A stretch of 64,000 bases of DNA from Shinella zoogloeoides (GTDB taxonomy: Bacteria > Pseudomonadota > Alphaproteobacteria > Rhizobiales > Rhizobiaceae), in contig NZ_CP086610.1 in the NCBI RefSeq assembly GCF_020883495.1, positions 1,655,501-1,719,500 on the forward strand, given 5' to 3'. Under the pieces are notes generated by a model. The model searched no databases. It saw only the letters and a list, made by a program, of their open reading frames with translations, and was not told the origin of the DNA. A program made the translations under genes and the position numbers. Below are positions 37,222 to 46,667 of the stretch, piece after piece; position 1 is the first letter of the stretch; each line of letters opens with the position of its first letter.

Positions 37222-37632
37222 ATGACCTTTCCCGGCGAGAGCGAAAGCAACACCATCCCCTTCCCCTTGCGTCCCCGCGACGGCGACACGCTCGGCGGGC
37301 GCATCTGGCGGGCGCGCGACGCGCTCGGCTATTCGCTGGAAGACCTCGCCTGCCGCCTCGCCCTGCCGGAAGAGACGGTGGGCGGATGGGAACGCGACCA
37401 TGCCGAGCCGGAGGCCGGAGCGCTCTTCAGGCTGGCCGAGACGCTGTGCGTTTCCCCTTCCTGGCTGATCGCCGGCATCGGCACGGCGCCGCCGGAGCCG
37501 GCCGGCAGCGAATATCTCTACCCGCTGCAATGCCGTCTCAGGGAGGTCCGGCAGTTGCACGAGCAGACGGGCAATGCAATCGCCGCGCTCGAAGCCGAAA
37601 TCGCCCGGTTGATCGACAGGGATCGCGACTGA
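37222..37632 (+). CDS. XRE-type helix-turn-helix regulator
   Basis: 136 residues with a Cro/C1-type helix-turn-helix (about 26-80: GRIWRARDALGYSLEDLACRLALPEETVGGWERDHAEP) and a C-terminal coiled coil (about 100-135: CRLREVRQLHEQTGNAIAALEAEIARLI) for dimerisation. GGAGG stands 5 bases before this ATG, favouring it over the one at 37210. It lies 78 bases before adhC on the same strand and might control it, but that is inference. Confidence 0.88.
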   Translation: MTFPGESESNTIPFPLRPRDGDTLGGRIWRARDALGYSLEDLACRLALPEETVGGWERDHAEPEAGALFRLAETLCVSPSWLIAGIGTAPPEPAGSEYLYPLQCRLREVRQLHEQTGNAIAALEAEIARLIDRDRD

Positions 37633-37710
37633 TTTTTCCGACCACCGCACTTGAGACCCCGGGCCGGCTCTGCAATGGTCGGCCCAACGAGAATCCCATA
37701 GGAGAATAAA

Positions 37711-38837
<1,127 letters not shown>

Positions 38838-38838
<1 letters not shown>

Positions 38839-39299
38839 TGACGGCATCCGCCTATAGTGTCGACGTGCGCCGGCTGGAGGCTTTCTCCGCCGGCGAACTC
38901 TACGCGCTGCTCAGGCTGCGCGTGGACGTCTTCGTCGTCGAGCAGGCCTGCGCCTATCCGGAGCTGGATGGCAAGGATGAGGCCGCGCTGCATCTCCGGC
39001 TGCTGATCGACGGCGAAACGGCGGGCTATGCGCGGCTATGGCGCCCCGAAAACGCGCCGCCGCGCATCGGCCGCGTGCTCATCGCGCCGGCCCATCGCGG
39101 CAAACGCCTCGGCGAGGCGCTGATGCGCGAGGCGATCCGGGCCTGCGAAACGCAGTTCCCGGGCACGCCCATCGCGCTTTCCGCGCAAAGCCATCTGGAG
39201 CATTTCTACCGCTCGCTCGGCTTCGCGCCGACCTCGGCGGAATATGTCGAGGACGGGATTCCGCATATCGACATGCTGCGTGCGACCAGCGAAGCTTGA
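38838..39299 (+). CDS. ElaA-like GNAT acetyltransferase
   Basis: 153 residues of the GNAT fold, ElaA subtype: LRLRVDVFVVEQACAYPELDGKDEAALHL at the start, the acetyl-CoA loop GRVLIAPAHRGKRLGEALM, and HLEHFYRSLGFAPTSAEYVEDGIPHIDM at the end. The substrate is unknown. Its ATG overlaps the adhC stop by one base (TGATG), so translation is coupled. Co-expression with formaldehyde oxidation genes is clear; a functional link is not proven. Confidence 0.92.
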
Positions 39300-39342
39300 C
39301 CGCATTGCCACGGCAAGGAAAGGTCAAGAGAAAGATAACCGG

Positions 39343-39816
39343 ATGATCGAGGATCTACCCACCATCTTCGTCGATGCCGACGCCTGCCCGGTCAAGCCGG
39401 AAATCCTGAAGGTGGCGGAGCGTCATGGCCTGCCGGTGACGTTCGTGGCGAATTCCGGGCTTCGCCCGTCGCGCGATCCCATGGTGCGCAACGTCATCGT
39501 GTCGGGCGCGTTCGATGCCGCCGACAACTGGATCGCGGAGAATGTCCGCGAGGGCGATATCGTCATCACCGCGGACGTGCCGCTCGCCGGGCGCACGGTC
39601 GCCAGCGGCGCGCATGTCACCGGGCCGACCGGCCGGCTGTTCGACAAGACCAATATCGGCATGGCGAGCGCCATGCGCGACCTCGGGGCGCATCTGCGCG
39701 AGACGGGCGAGAGCAAAGGCTACAATGCCGCCTTCTCGCCGCGCGACCGTTCCGCTTTCCTCGAAACGCTCGACCGCCTGTGCCGTCGCGCGAAGAATGC
39801 GCGGACGGGCGAATGA
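39343..39816 (+). CDS. UPF0178 (YaiI/YqxD) family protein
   Basis: 157 residues with the family signature IFVDADACPVKPEILKVAERHGLPVTFVANS and ITADVPLAGRTVASGAHVTGPTGRLFDKTNIG. The Asp pattern (DADAC, TADVPLA) recalls a PIN-like nuclease fold, but no activity is established. The start at MIEDLP is chosen by family; the ribosome site is weak. It overlaps the following DUF1345 gene by 4 bases (ATGA). Confidence 0.93.
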   Translation: MIEDLPTIFVDADACPVKPEILKVAERHGLPVTFVANSGLRPSRDPMVRNVIVSGAFDAADNWIAENVREGDIVITADVPLAGRTVASGAHVTGPTGRLFDKTNIGMASAMRDLGAHLRETGESKGYNAAFSPRDRSAFLETLDRLCRRAKNARTGE

Positions 39817-40469
39817 CGGGCAAGCCGGGGCGCAGGATCTACGGGCGGCACGTGCCCTTCTATGCCGGGCTCGGCGCAGCGGCGCTCGGCCTTGCGGGCG
39901 CGCTGTGGCTGAAGCCGGATTTCGCCATCGACATCGCGGCCATCGCCTTCTTCCTGAGCTATCTGCTCCTGACCGCATGGCGCCTGCCGCATCTGACGGC
40001 GGCCTACCTCGAGCACTATGCGACCGATGCCGACGAGCCGGCCGCCATCATCTTCGCCGTCACCTTCGCGGCCGTCGCGGTCTCGATCGGCTCGCTCTTC
40101 GTCGTGCTGGCAAGGCCCACGACGACGGGCGTCGAGTTCGTGTTCGCCGCCGCTTCGGTCGCCCTCGGCTGGCTTACCATCCACACCATGGCGGCGCTGC
40201 ATTATGCCCATCTCTACTGGCGGCCGGGCAGCACGGAAGCGAACCGGGACGCCGGCAGGAGCCTTACCTTCCCCGGCGACGCGCCGCCATGCGCCTACGA
40301 TTTCCTCTACTTCGCCTTCGTCATCGGCATGACGGCGCAGACCTCGGATGTCGCGATCACCTCGACGGCGATGCGCAAGGTCAACCTGCTGCACGCCGTC
40401 GTCTCCTTCTTCTTCAACACGGTGCTGGTCGCCGCCGCGGTGAATGCGGCGGTCTCCCTCGCCTCGTGA
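39813..40469 (+). CDS. DUF1345 membrane protein
   Basis: 218 residues with five membrane segments, matching DUF1345: FFLSYLLLTAWRLPHLTA, LGWLTIHTMAALHYAHLYWRP, and CAYDFLYFAFVIGMTAQTSDVAIT. Some relatives are predicted inner-membrane proteins of unknown role; the last motif resembles a channel-like conserved segment. Translation is coupled to the upstream UPF0178 gene by the ATGA overlap; fghA follows after 19 bases. Confidence 0.9.
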   Translation: MTGKPGRRIYGRHVPFYAGLGAAALGLAGALWLKPDFAIDIAAIAFFLSYLLLTAWRLPHLTAAYLEHYATDADEPAAIIFAVTFAAVAVSIGSLFVVLARPTTTGVEFVFAAASVALGWLTIHTMAALHYAHLYWRPGSTEANRDAGRSLTFPGDAPPCAYDFLYFAFVIGMTAQTSDVAITSTAMRKVNLLHAVVSFFFNTVLVAAAVNAAVSLAS

Positions 40470-40488
40470 AACCCCTTGGAGTTCCAAC

Positions 40489-41322
40489 ATGAAAGTGCTT
40501 TCCCAGAACACGGCCTTCGGCGGCATGCAGGGCGTCTTCGCCCATGATTCCGAAGCCTGCAAATGCGAGATGACCTTCGCCGTCTTCGTGCCGCCGCAGG
40601 CGATCTTCGAGCCGCGGCCGGTGCTCTGGTATCTCTCCGGCCTCACCTGCACCCATGCCAATGTGATGGAGAAGGGCGAATATCGTCGTCTGGCCGCAGA
40701 ACTCGGCCTCATCGTCGTGTGCCCGGACGTCAGCCCGCGCGGCGACGACGTGCCGGACGAGATCACCAACTGGCAGATGGGCAAGGGCGCGGGCTTCTAT
40801 CTCGACGCCACCGAAGCGCCCTGGGCGGAAAACTTCCAGATGTACAGCTACGTCGCGGAAGAGCTGCCGAACTTCCTGCGCCAGCATTTCCGCATGGACA
40901 TGGACCGCCAGGGCATCTTCGGCCATTCGATGGGCGGCCATGGCGCAATGACCCTCGCGCTCAAGCATCCCGACCGGTTCAAGAGCTGCTCGGCCTTCGC
41001 GCCCATCGTCGAGCCGTCCACCGCGGACTGGTCCGCGCCGGCCTTCGAAAAGTATCTCGGCGCGGACAAGGCGGCGTGGCGCGAATACGACGCCTGCGCG
41101 CTCGTTGCGGACGGCGCGCGCTTCCCCGAATTCCTGATCGACCAGGGCAAGGCGGACGGTTTCCTCGAAAACGGCCTGCGGCCCTGGCTCTTCGAAGAGG
41201 CGATCAAGGATACGGATATCAAGCTGACGCTGCGCATGCACGAGCGCTACGACCACTCCTACTACTTCATCTCGACCTTCATGGACGATCACCTGAAATG
41301 GCACGCCGAGCGCCTCGGATAA
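40489..41322 (+). CDS. fghA: S-formylglutathione hydrolase
   Basis: 277-residue esterase-D family enzyme releasing formate and glutathione from S-formylglutathione. Alpha/beta-hydrolase motifs: LSGLTCTHAN (oxyanion), nucleophile Ser in GHSMGGHGA, Asp in LIDQGKADGFL, and His in YDHSYYFISTFM. TTGGAG precedes the ATG. It completes the pathway begun by adhC at the other end of this codirectional run. Confidence 0.96.
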   Translation: MKVLSQNTAFGGMQGVFAHDSEACKCEMTFAVFVPPQAIFEPRPVLWYLSGLTCTHANVMEKGEYRRLAAELGLIVVCPDVSPRGDDVPDEITNWQMGKGAGFYLDATEAPWAENFQMYSYVAEELPNFLRQHFRMDMDRQGIFGHSMGGHGAMTLALKHPDRFKSCSAFAPIVEPSTADWSAPAFEKYLGADKAAWREYDACALVADGARFPEFLIDQGKADGFLENGLRPWLFEEAIKDTDIKLTLRMHERYDHSYYFISTFMDDHLKWHAERLG

Positions 41323-41401
41323 TGAGATGTGGCGGGGGCGCATGGCTGGCATGCCGCCCCTGCCCTTGCCCTTGCCATAGGGATAAGCGATAGTCCGCCC
41401 C

Positions 41402-41455
41402 GGTAGACGGCTACCACCGGACAGGGTTCGGTCACGAACGCGGGGACGGCCTCGC
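41402..41455 (+). promoter_or_regulatory. Guanidine-II (mini-ykkC) riboswitch
   Basis: Two hairpins with ACGG tetraloops, the defining pattern of guanidine-II riboswitches: GGTAG-ACGG-CTACC at 41402-41415 and GCGGGG-ACGG-CCTCGC at 41440-41455, joined by a 24-nt linker. It ends 11 bases before the GGAG ribosome site of gdx, so ligand binding could free that site. The gene it precedes is the known guanidinium exporter family, which strongly supports the call. Confidence 0.9.
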
Positions 41456-41478
41456 TCCCTTGAAACGGAGTAGGCGCA

Positions 41479-41793
41479 ATGCCCTGGATTCTCCTCACCC
41501 TCGCAGGTCTCTTCGAAATCGGCTGGGCCATCGGCCTGAAATATACCGACGGCTTCACCCGTCCGCTTCCGACCGTCCTGACGGCCGGCTCCATGCTGGT
41601 CAGCATCGTGCTTCTCGGCCTTGCCGTGAAGACGCTGCCCATGGGCACCGCCTATGCGATCTGGACCGGCATCGGCACGGTCGGCACGGTCATTCTCGGC
41701 ATCGTGCTCTTCGCCGAGCCGGTGACCGCCATGCGCCTCGGCTGCATCGCCCTCATCGTCACCGGCATTCTCGGCCTGAAGTTCGTCGCCTGA
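41479..41793 (+). CDS. gdx: Guanidinium exporter (SMR family, SugE/Gdx)
   Basis: 104 residues, four membrane helices. The SMR signature and Gdx-type residues are visible: Glu13 in LFEIGWAIGLKYTDGFTR, then TLPMGTAYAIWTGIGTVGTVILGIVLF. It works as a dual-topology dimer exchanging guanidinium for protons. GGAG stands 8 bases before the ATG. The guanidine-II riboswitch just upstream fixes the function better than homology alone, which would otherwise leave quaternary ammonium export open. Confidence 0.95.
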   Translation: MPWILLTLAGLFEIGWAIGLKYTDGFTRPLPTVLTAGSMLVSIVLLGLAVKTLPMGTAYAIWTGIGTVGTVILGIVLFAEPVTAMRLGCIALIVTGILGLKFVA

Positions 41794-41822
41794 CGGCGGA
41801 TTGTTTCAGCCGGACAGGCTTT

Positions 41823-41854
41823 GCATTCCCTTCCGTTCGCTCGGAAGGGAATGC
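41823..41854. terminator. Bidirectional terminator between gdx and ATP12 gene
   Basis: 13-bp perfect stem GCATTCCCTTCCG/CGGAAGGGAATGC with a 6-nt loop, followed by TTTCGC, between convergent genes. Confidence 0.8.
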
Positions 41855-41866
41855 TTTCGCACGCTA

Positions 41867-42652
41867 TCAGCGCGGAACATCGGCAAGCACGGTGGCGGCG
41901 ATGTCCAGTTCTTCACGGCGCAGCTCCCGGCGGCGGAAGGCCTCTTCATCGGTGCCCCAATGCTCGATCTGCCAGTCCTCGTCGATATGGGCGAGCGACC
42001 AGGCCTTGTCGGCATCGATCACGCCTTCGGCGAGCGCCAGTCCCAGCAGCGCCGAGCCGGTCAGCGTCGTGACGGTGTGCACGCAGGCGAGCGCCAGCGG
42101 ATCGCGCCAGTTCGAGAGCGCGGCGGCGAAAGCCTCTATCGCCTGCGCCGGCTGCTCCCGATGCATCACCCCTTCCACGAGAATGAAGCGCGCACCCTTG
42201 GCCTCCGCCGCCCAGCGCAGGACCGGGTCCCAGCCGTCGCGCTGGCGATCCACGAGACCGGCCGGCGAATCCGCGCGGTAGCACAGCATGTCCGTGCCGG
42301 AGAACCGCACGATCTCCTCGAAGACCGCATCGAGATTGTCCGCGACGCCGTCGATGGCCGTGTTGACGAGGCGCGTCACCGGCATTTTCGCGGGGTCGAT
42401 CTCCTCGCCCTGCCCGTCCCACTCGGCGGCAAGGCGCGCGGCGATGGCGTCAGTCGGCACGGCCAGCAGCTTCTTGCCGGGCGTGCGCACGGGGCGGCCG
42501 TCGAGCAGGATGCGGAAGCCTTCATCCGTCCGGTCGGTGGAGACAGCCTTGTAGAAACGCTTCGGCAGCGGGCGCTTCATCTGAATCTGCGCGCGGCGAA
42601 CCGGATCGGGATCGCTCATCGCATCGGAAAGGTCGCTCAGGATGTCACGCAT
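41867..42652 (-). CDS. ATP12 family F1-ATPase assembly chaperone
   Basis: 261 residues of the ATP12 family, which in mitochondria and Alphaproteobacteria binds the F1 alpha subunit before assembly. Visible features: LPKRFYKAVSTDRTDEGFRILLDGRPVRTPGKKLL at the start and WDGQGEEIDPAKMPVTRLVNTAIDGV, with DMLCYRADSPAGLVDRQRDGWDPVL after it. The start at MRDILSDL overlaps the HAD gene by 8 bases, so it is the last gene of a three-gene operon. Confidence 0.93.
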   Translation of the reverse strand: MRDILSDLSDAMSDPDPVRRAQIQMKRPLPKRFYKAVSTDRTDEGFRILLDGRPVRTPGKKLLAVPTDAIAARLAAEWDGQGEEIDPAKMPVTRLVNTAIDGVADNLDAVFEEIVRFSGTDMLCYRADSPAGLVDRQRDGWDPVLRWAAEAKGARFILVEGVMHREQPAQAIEAFAAALSNWRDPLALACVHTVTTLTGSALLGLALAEGVIDADKAWSLAHIDEDWQIEHWGTDEEAFRRRELRREELDIAATVLADVPR

Positions 42653-43310
42653 CGGAAATCTCCAGCCATTCGAGAAGGTCGGCGGGTGTGCGCAGAATGT
42701 GATCCGCGCCGGCCTCGACCAGTTCGGGCACCGAGGCATAGCCCCAGGACACGCCGATCGCCTTCGCCCCGGCCGCCTTCGCCATCTGCATATCGTAGAT
42801 CGCATCGCCGATGACAACCGTGCGGGCCGCATCGATGCCCGCCTCGCTGCAGCATTCCGTCACCATGGCCGGATGCGGCTTGGACGGGCAATCGTCCGCC
42901 GTGCGCGACACGAAGAAGGTCTTGTCGAAGCCGTGTGTCGCGCGGATGAGATCGAGGCCGCGGCGCGACTTGCCGGTGACGGCCCCCAGAAGAAGGTCGT
43001 CCTCACGCTCCAGCCGCGTCATCATATCCGCGATGCCCGGGAAAAGTGGCTCCTGAAAACCGGCCTCGGCGCGCACGCCCATATAGGTCGCCTTGTAATG
43101 CGCGGTCATCGCCAGCGCCTCGTCGTCGACATGCGGCTTGCCCTGCATGCGGGCAATGGCGATGTCGAGCGTCAGCCCGATGATCGCCTTGGTCTCGGAT
43201 ACATCCGGCCGCGCATGGCCGAAATCGACGAAGGTGCGGGCCATGACCTCATGGATCAGCTTCGCGCTGTCGACCAGCGTGCCGTCGCAATCGAAAAGAA
43301 CGAGGCGCAT
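42645..43310 (-). CDS. HAD-family phosphatase (phosphoglycolate phosphatase-like)
   Basis: 221 residues of the haloacid dehalogenase superfamily: motif I DCDGTLVDS with the nucleophilic Asp, a helical cap, motif II TGKS, the Lys in PSKPHPAM, and motif IV IGDAIYDMQMAKAAGA. It is a phosphomonoesterase of unknown substrate; the Gph/pyrophosphatase subgroup is closest. Its ATG shares one base with the stop of the upstream pseudouridine synthase gene. Confidence 0.92.
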   Translation of the reverse strand: MRLVLFDCDGTLVDSAKLIHEVMARTFVDFGHARPDVSETKAIIGLTLDIAIARMQGKPHVDDEALAMTAHYKATYMGVRAEAGFQEPLFPGIADMMTRLEREDDLLLGAVTGKSRRGLDLIRATHGFDKTFFVSRTADDCPSKPHPAMVTECCSEAGIDAARTVVIGDAIYDMQMAKAAGAKAIGVSWGYASVPELVEAGADHILRTPADLLEWLEISDA

Positions 43311-44305
43311 CAGTCGTCGTCCCCGTCCGCCGCGTTCTGGTCGAAGCCGAAGAGGTTCCACGTCTGCACCATATGCGGCGGCAGCGGCGCGGTCACACGC
43401 AGGCGTCCGCCGGAAGGATGCGGAATGTCGATATGGCGGGCATGGAGATGCAGGCGGTTCTGCACGCCGCCCGGGAAATTCCAGTTGGTGTCCGCGTCGA
43501 AATACTTCGGATCGCCGAGGATCGGGTGGCCGATATGGGCGGCATGCACGCGAAGCTGATGGGTGCGGCCCGTATAAGGCTCCATCTCCAGCCATGCGAA
43601 GTTCTGCCCCGCCTGCTCCACGACCCGGTAGAAGGAGACGGCATGGTCCGCACCATCCTCGCCATGCTTGGCGATGCGCATGCGGTCGCCATCCGGCGTC
43701 TGCTCCTTGACGAGCCAGGTGGAAATCTTGTCTTCCCGCTTCTTCGGCACGCCCTTGACGATGGACCAGTAGGTCTTCTTGGTGTCGCGCTCGCGGAAGG
43801 CGGCGGTGAGCTTCTGCGCCGCGCCGCGCGTGCGGGCAATCACGAGCACGCCCGACGTGTCGCGATCGAGGCGATGCACGAGGCGCGGCTTCTCGCCCTT
43901 CTGGCTCGTCCAGGCTTCCAGCATCTTGTCGATATGCCGCGTGACGCCCGAACCGCCCTGCACGGCGATGCCCGCCGGCTTGTTGAGCACGAACACCTTG
44001 TCGTCCTCATGCAGAAGCATGCGGGCAAGCAGTTCGCCATCGGGGGAATGTTTCAGGTCGCGGCCGGCGATGGGGCCGGATTTCGGCGCCTTCGCATCCA
44101 CCTCCATGGGCGGGATGCGGATCGTCTGGCCGGGCTGCACGCGCGTATCGCTCTTGGCGCGCCCACCATCGATGCGCACCTGACCGGAGCGCAGCAATTT
44201 CTGGAGCTGGCCGAAGCCGAGGCCCGGATAATGGACCTTGAACCACCGGTCGAGGCGCATGCCCGCCTCGTCGTTGTCCACCTGCTTGTGTTCGATGCCT
44301 GCCAT
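43310..44305 (-). CDS. RluA-family ribosomal pseudouridine synthase (RluC-like)
   Basis: 331 residues. S4 RNA-binding domain (about 14-75: MRLDRWFKVHYPGLGFGQLQKLLRSGQVRID) followed by the RluA catalytic domain with the essential Asp in RLVHRLDRDTSGVLV and the RTHQLRVHAAHIGHPILGD motif. It isomerises uridines in 23S rRNA; S4 plus this spacing favours RluC over RluA. First gene of the operon with the HAD and ATP12 genes. Confidence 0.93.
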   Translation of the reverse strand: MAGIEHKQVDNDEAGMRLDRWFKVHYPGLGFGQLQKLLRSGQVRIDGGRAKSDTRVQPGQTIRIPPMEVDAKAPKSGPIAGRDLKHSPDGELLARMLLHEDDKVFVLNKPAGIAVQGGSGVTRHIDKMLEAWTSQKGEKPRLVHRLDRDTSGVLVIARTRGAAQKLTAAFRERDTKKTYWSIVKGVPKKREDKISTWLVKEQTPDGDRMRIAKHGEDGADHAVSFYRVVEQAGQNFAWLEMEPYTGRTHQLRVHAAHIGHPILGDPKYFDADTNWNFPGGVQNRLHLHARHIDIPHPSGGRLRVTAPLPPHMVQTWNLFGFDQNAADGDDD

Positions 44306-44362
44306 CTTCGCCTTCTTTCGTTGCGCCGTGCTTTAGCGCAAGAAGGCCCTGAGGGGAACAGT

Positions 44363-44599
44363 CTAGAAGGCGCGGAAGGTCAGCGTCGTCAGCGAGCGCA
44401 CGATGCCCGGGATGGAGGCGACGTGATCGTTGATGAACTTGCCGATGTCCTCCTCGCTCTCGACATAGATCTTGAGCAGCAGGTCGTAGTCGCCGCTGGT
44501 GGAATAAAGCTCCGAGATGAGTTCCGTTGCGTAAAGCGCATCGGCGACCTCGTAAGTCTTGCCCGGAGCGCATTGCAATTGCACGAAAATCGGCTTCAT
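44363..44599 (-). CDS. Stand-alone Lrp/AsnC ligand-binding domain protein
   Basis: 78 residues equal to the RAM/AsnC ligand-binding domain: FVQLQCAPGKTYEVADAL, SGDYDLLLKIYVESEEDIGKFINDHVASIPGIVRSLTTLTF. It has no DNA-binding half. Such proteins assemble into rings and bind amino acids; they may modulate full-length Lrp regulators by mixed oligomers. GGAGG stands 5 bases before the ATG, which settles the short start; the longer open frame upstream has no conserved sequence. Confidence 0.92.
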   Translation of the reverse strand: MKPIFVQLQCAPGKTYEVADALYATELISELYSTSGDYDLLLKIYVESEEDIGKFINDHVASIPGIVRSLTTLTFRAF

Positions 44600-44811
44600 C
44601 GGTCCTCCCGCGCCATCGGCGGCATGCTGATCGGCCGCACGATTCCGGCGGCATCCTGCATTCCTTATGGCGGAAGATGGCTGCCGAAGGCAAGGCCGGC
44701 CGGAATTCGGACAGATCGTTAAAGTTCGATGAAAATACAACCGCCGCGCTTCACATCCACGAAAGGCGCAACTGTTAAATTCCATGAACCAACCGAACCC
44801 GATGAAGCGCC

Positions 44812-45090
44812 ATGACCCAGATCGTGACAGTCTCGCCGGCCACCGCCGCCTATGCATCGCAGGGGATGAAATCCAACGCGCGTGCCAGCACGCTGTTCGA
44901 GGAGCGCATCCAGCACTGGAGCCATGTCGCCAAGGCCGGCGGCGACGGGCGCACGGTCGCATGGCTCAATGTCGTCATGCCGCCCGCCCTCGCCCTTGCC
45001 CTCATCACCGCGCCGAACGATGCCTCGAAGGTGACCGTCGCCGAAGCGCAGCGGCTCTACGATGAGAACGGATCGCCCGAAATACCCTGA
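44812..45090 (+). CDS. Small hypothetical protein
   Basis: 92 residues, no recognised family. It is helix-rich with a mildly hydrophobic centre (WLNVVMPPALALALIT). GAAGCG precedes the ATG closely, a poor ribosome site. Codon use matches neighbours, and a plus-strand terminator follows its stop at 45127, supporting transcription. Confidence 0.6.
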   Translation: MTQIVTVSPATAAYASQGMKSNARASTLFEERIQHWSHVAKAGGDGRTVAWLNVVMPPALALALITAPNDASKVTVAEAQRLYDENGSPEIP

Positions 45091-45126
45091 GCTTCCACGA
45101 CAGCAGCCGTCCTCCAGCCTCCCTTG

Positions 45127-45150
45127 CCCCCTTTCCGGGGGTTTTCTTTT
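45127..45150 (+). terminator. Intrinsic terminator before the gcv leader
   Basis: CCCCC/GGGGG stem with a 5-nt loop followed by TTTTCTTTT. It ends the small upstream gene and isolates the glycine riboswitch transcript. Confidence 0.85.
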
Positions 45151-45238
45151 GCCATTTGCGGCGAACGACAAAAATTTGTTCGGCAGCGACGCCGCCTCTT
45201 GCCAAAGCGCAGGCAAGGCCGTTATCTGGAACCGACCT

Positions 45239-45410
45239 CGCTGGGAGAAGCCGGCCGCTTTGCAAGAAGTGGTGCCGGTGCCGAAGGAGCAACCGCCCCG
45301 GAAACTCTCAGGCAAAAGGACCAGCAAGGTGCCGTCGGAACTCTGGAGAGAAGCGTTTTCACGCTCGCCGAAGGGATAACAATCTCAGGCGAAGGGACAG
45401 AGGGGGCTCA
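45239..45410 (+). promoter_or_regulatory. Tandem glycine riboswitch
   Basis: Two glycine aptamers in series. The first (about 45239-45325) has GGGAGA, the GTGCCGAAGGAGCAA core and ACTCTCAGGCAAAAGGACC. The second (about 45336-45410) has CTCTGGAGAGA, CGCCGAAGGGATAAC and ATCTCAGGCGAAGGGACAGAG. The CUCAGGCAAAAGGAC-type ends are diagnostic. It stands directly in front of gcvT-gcvH-gcvP and should switch the glycine cleavage operon on when glycine is abundant. Confidence 0.95.
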
Positions 45411-45443
45411 GGAGAACGGCGCAATTGCGCCTGATTGTGAGCC

Positions 45444-45490
45444 GGCGCCCGGAGGGATTTTGGGTGCCCAAGGACTGGAGGGCGCCTTTT
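45444..45490 (+). promoter_or_regulatory. Expression-platform hairpin sequestering the gcvT ribosome site
   Basis: GGCGCCC (45444-45450) pairs with GGGCGCC (45480-45486). The second arm overlaps the gcvT Shine-Dalgarno GGAGGG (45477-45482), so the hairpin would block translation when formed. TTTT follows the second arm, so premature termination is a weaker alternative. Confidence 0.6.
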
Positions 45491-46628
45491 GGACGGATCG
45501 TCTGAACTCAAGAAAACACCGCTTCACGTGCTGAACGTATCGCTCGGCGGCCGCATGGTGCCGTTCGCCGGCTACGAGATGCCCGTGCAGTATACCGCCG
45601 GGGTGATGAAGGAACACCTGCACACCCGCGCCGCCGCCGGTCTCTTCGACGTGTCCCACATGGGTCAGGTCACCGTGCGCGCCCGCTCCGGCGACAATGC
45701 CGATGCCGCCCGCGCGCTCGAAACGCTGGTGCCGGTCGATGTGGTCGGCCTCGGCGAAGGCCGCCAGCGCTACGCGCTCTTCACCAATGACGAAGGCGGC
45801 ATCCTCGACGACCTGATGATCGCCAATCGCGGCGACCACTTCTATGTCGTCGTCAACGCGGCCTGCAAGGACGCGGATTTCGCCCATATGCAGGCGAAGA
45901 TCGGCGACGTCTGCGAGCTGACGCTGCATGACGACCGCGCGCTGGTCGCGCTGCAAGGGCCGCATGCCGAGGCGGTTCTGGCGGAACTGTGGGCCGACAT
46001 TTCATCCATGAAGTTCATGGACGTGCGCGCCTGCGACCTGCACGACGCCGACTGCATCGTCTCCCGCTCCGGCTATACCGGCGAGGACGGCTTCGAAATC
46101 TCCATTCCCGCAGCCCTTGCCGAAACCGTCTGTCGCCGCCTGCTCGACCATCCGGACGTGCTGCCGATCGGCCTCGGCGCACGCGATTCGCTGCGTCTGG
46201 AAGCCGGCCTCTGCCTCTACGGCAACGATATCGACACGAGCACGACGCCGGTCGAAGGCGGTCTCGAATGGGCGATCCAGAAGGTGCGCCGCAAGGGCGG
46301 TGAGCGCGAAGGCGGCTTCCCCGGCGCGTCCGTCATCCTCGACCAGCTTGAAAACGGTGCCGACCGCCGCCGCATTGGCCTGCGTGCCGAAGGCCGCGCG
46401 CCCGTTCGCGCCGGCGCGGTGCTCGCCACCGATGCCGAAGGCGAGGACGTCGTCGGTACGGTGACTTCCGGCGGCTTCGGCCCGAATGTCGATGGCCCCG
46501 TCGCCATGGGCTATGTCGCCAAATCCGCCATCGCCCCCGGCACGCAGCTCTATGCCGGCGTGCGCGGAAAGTTTCTGCCGGTCACCGTATCGGCCATGCC
46601 CTTCGTCAAGAACACCTTCAAACGCTGA
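45489..46628 (+). CDS. gcvT: Glycine cleavage system T protein (aminomethyltransferase)
   Basis: 379 residues. Transfers the methylene group from the aminomethyl-lipoyl arm of GcvH to tetrahydrofolate. Typical stretches: VPFAGYEMPVQY, AAGLFDVSHMGQV, SRSGYTGEDGFEI, GLGARDSLRLEAGLCLYGNDI. The start is a TTG codon: the protein begins MDGSSELKKTPLH in line with rhizobial homologs, and GGAGGG stands 6 bases upstream. This ribosome site is inside the riboswitch platform hairpin. First gene of gcvTHP. Confidence 0.96.
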   Translation: MDGSSELKKTPLHVLNVSLGGRMVPFAGYEMPVQYTAGVMKEHLHTRAAAGLFDVSHMGQVTVRARSGDNADAARALETLVPVDVVGLGEGRQRYALFTNDEGGILDDLMIANRGDHFYVVVNAACKDADFAHMQAKIGDVCELTLHDDRALVALQGPHAEAVLAELWADISSMKFMDVRACDLHDADCIVSRSGYTGEDGFEISIPAALAETVCRRLLDHPDVLPIGLGARDSLRLEAGLCLYGNDIDTSTTPVEGGLEWAIQKVRRKGGEREGGFPGASVILDQLENGADRRRIGLRAEGRAPVRAGAVLATDAEGEDVVGTVTSGGFGPNVDGPVAMGYVAKSAIAPGTQLYAGVRGKFLPVTVSAMPFVKNTFKR

Positions 46629-46667
46629 CAACAGCCGCCGGCTACCACTTCATCGAGAGGAACGAAC

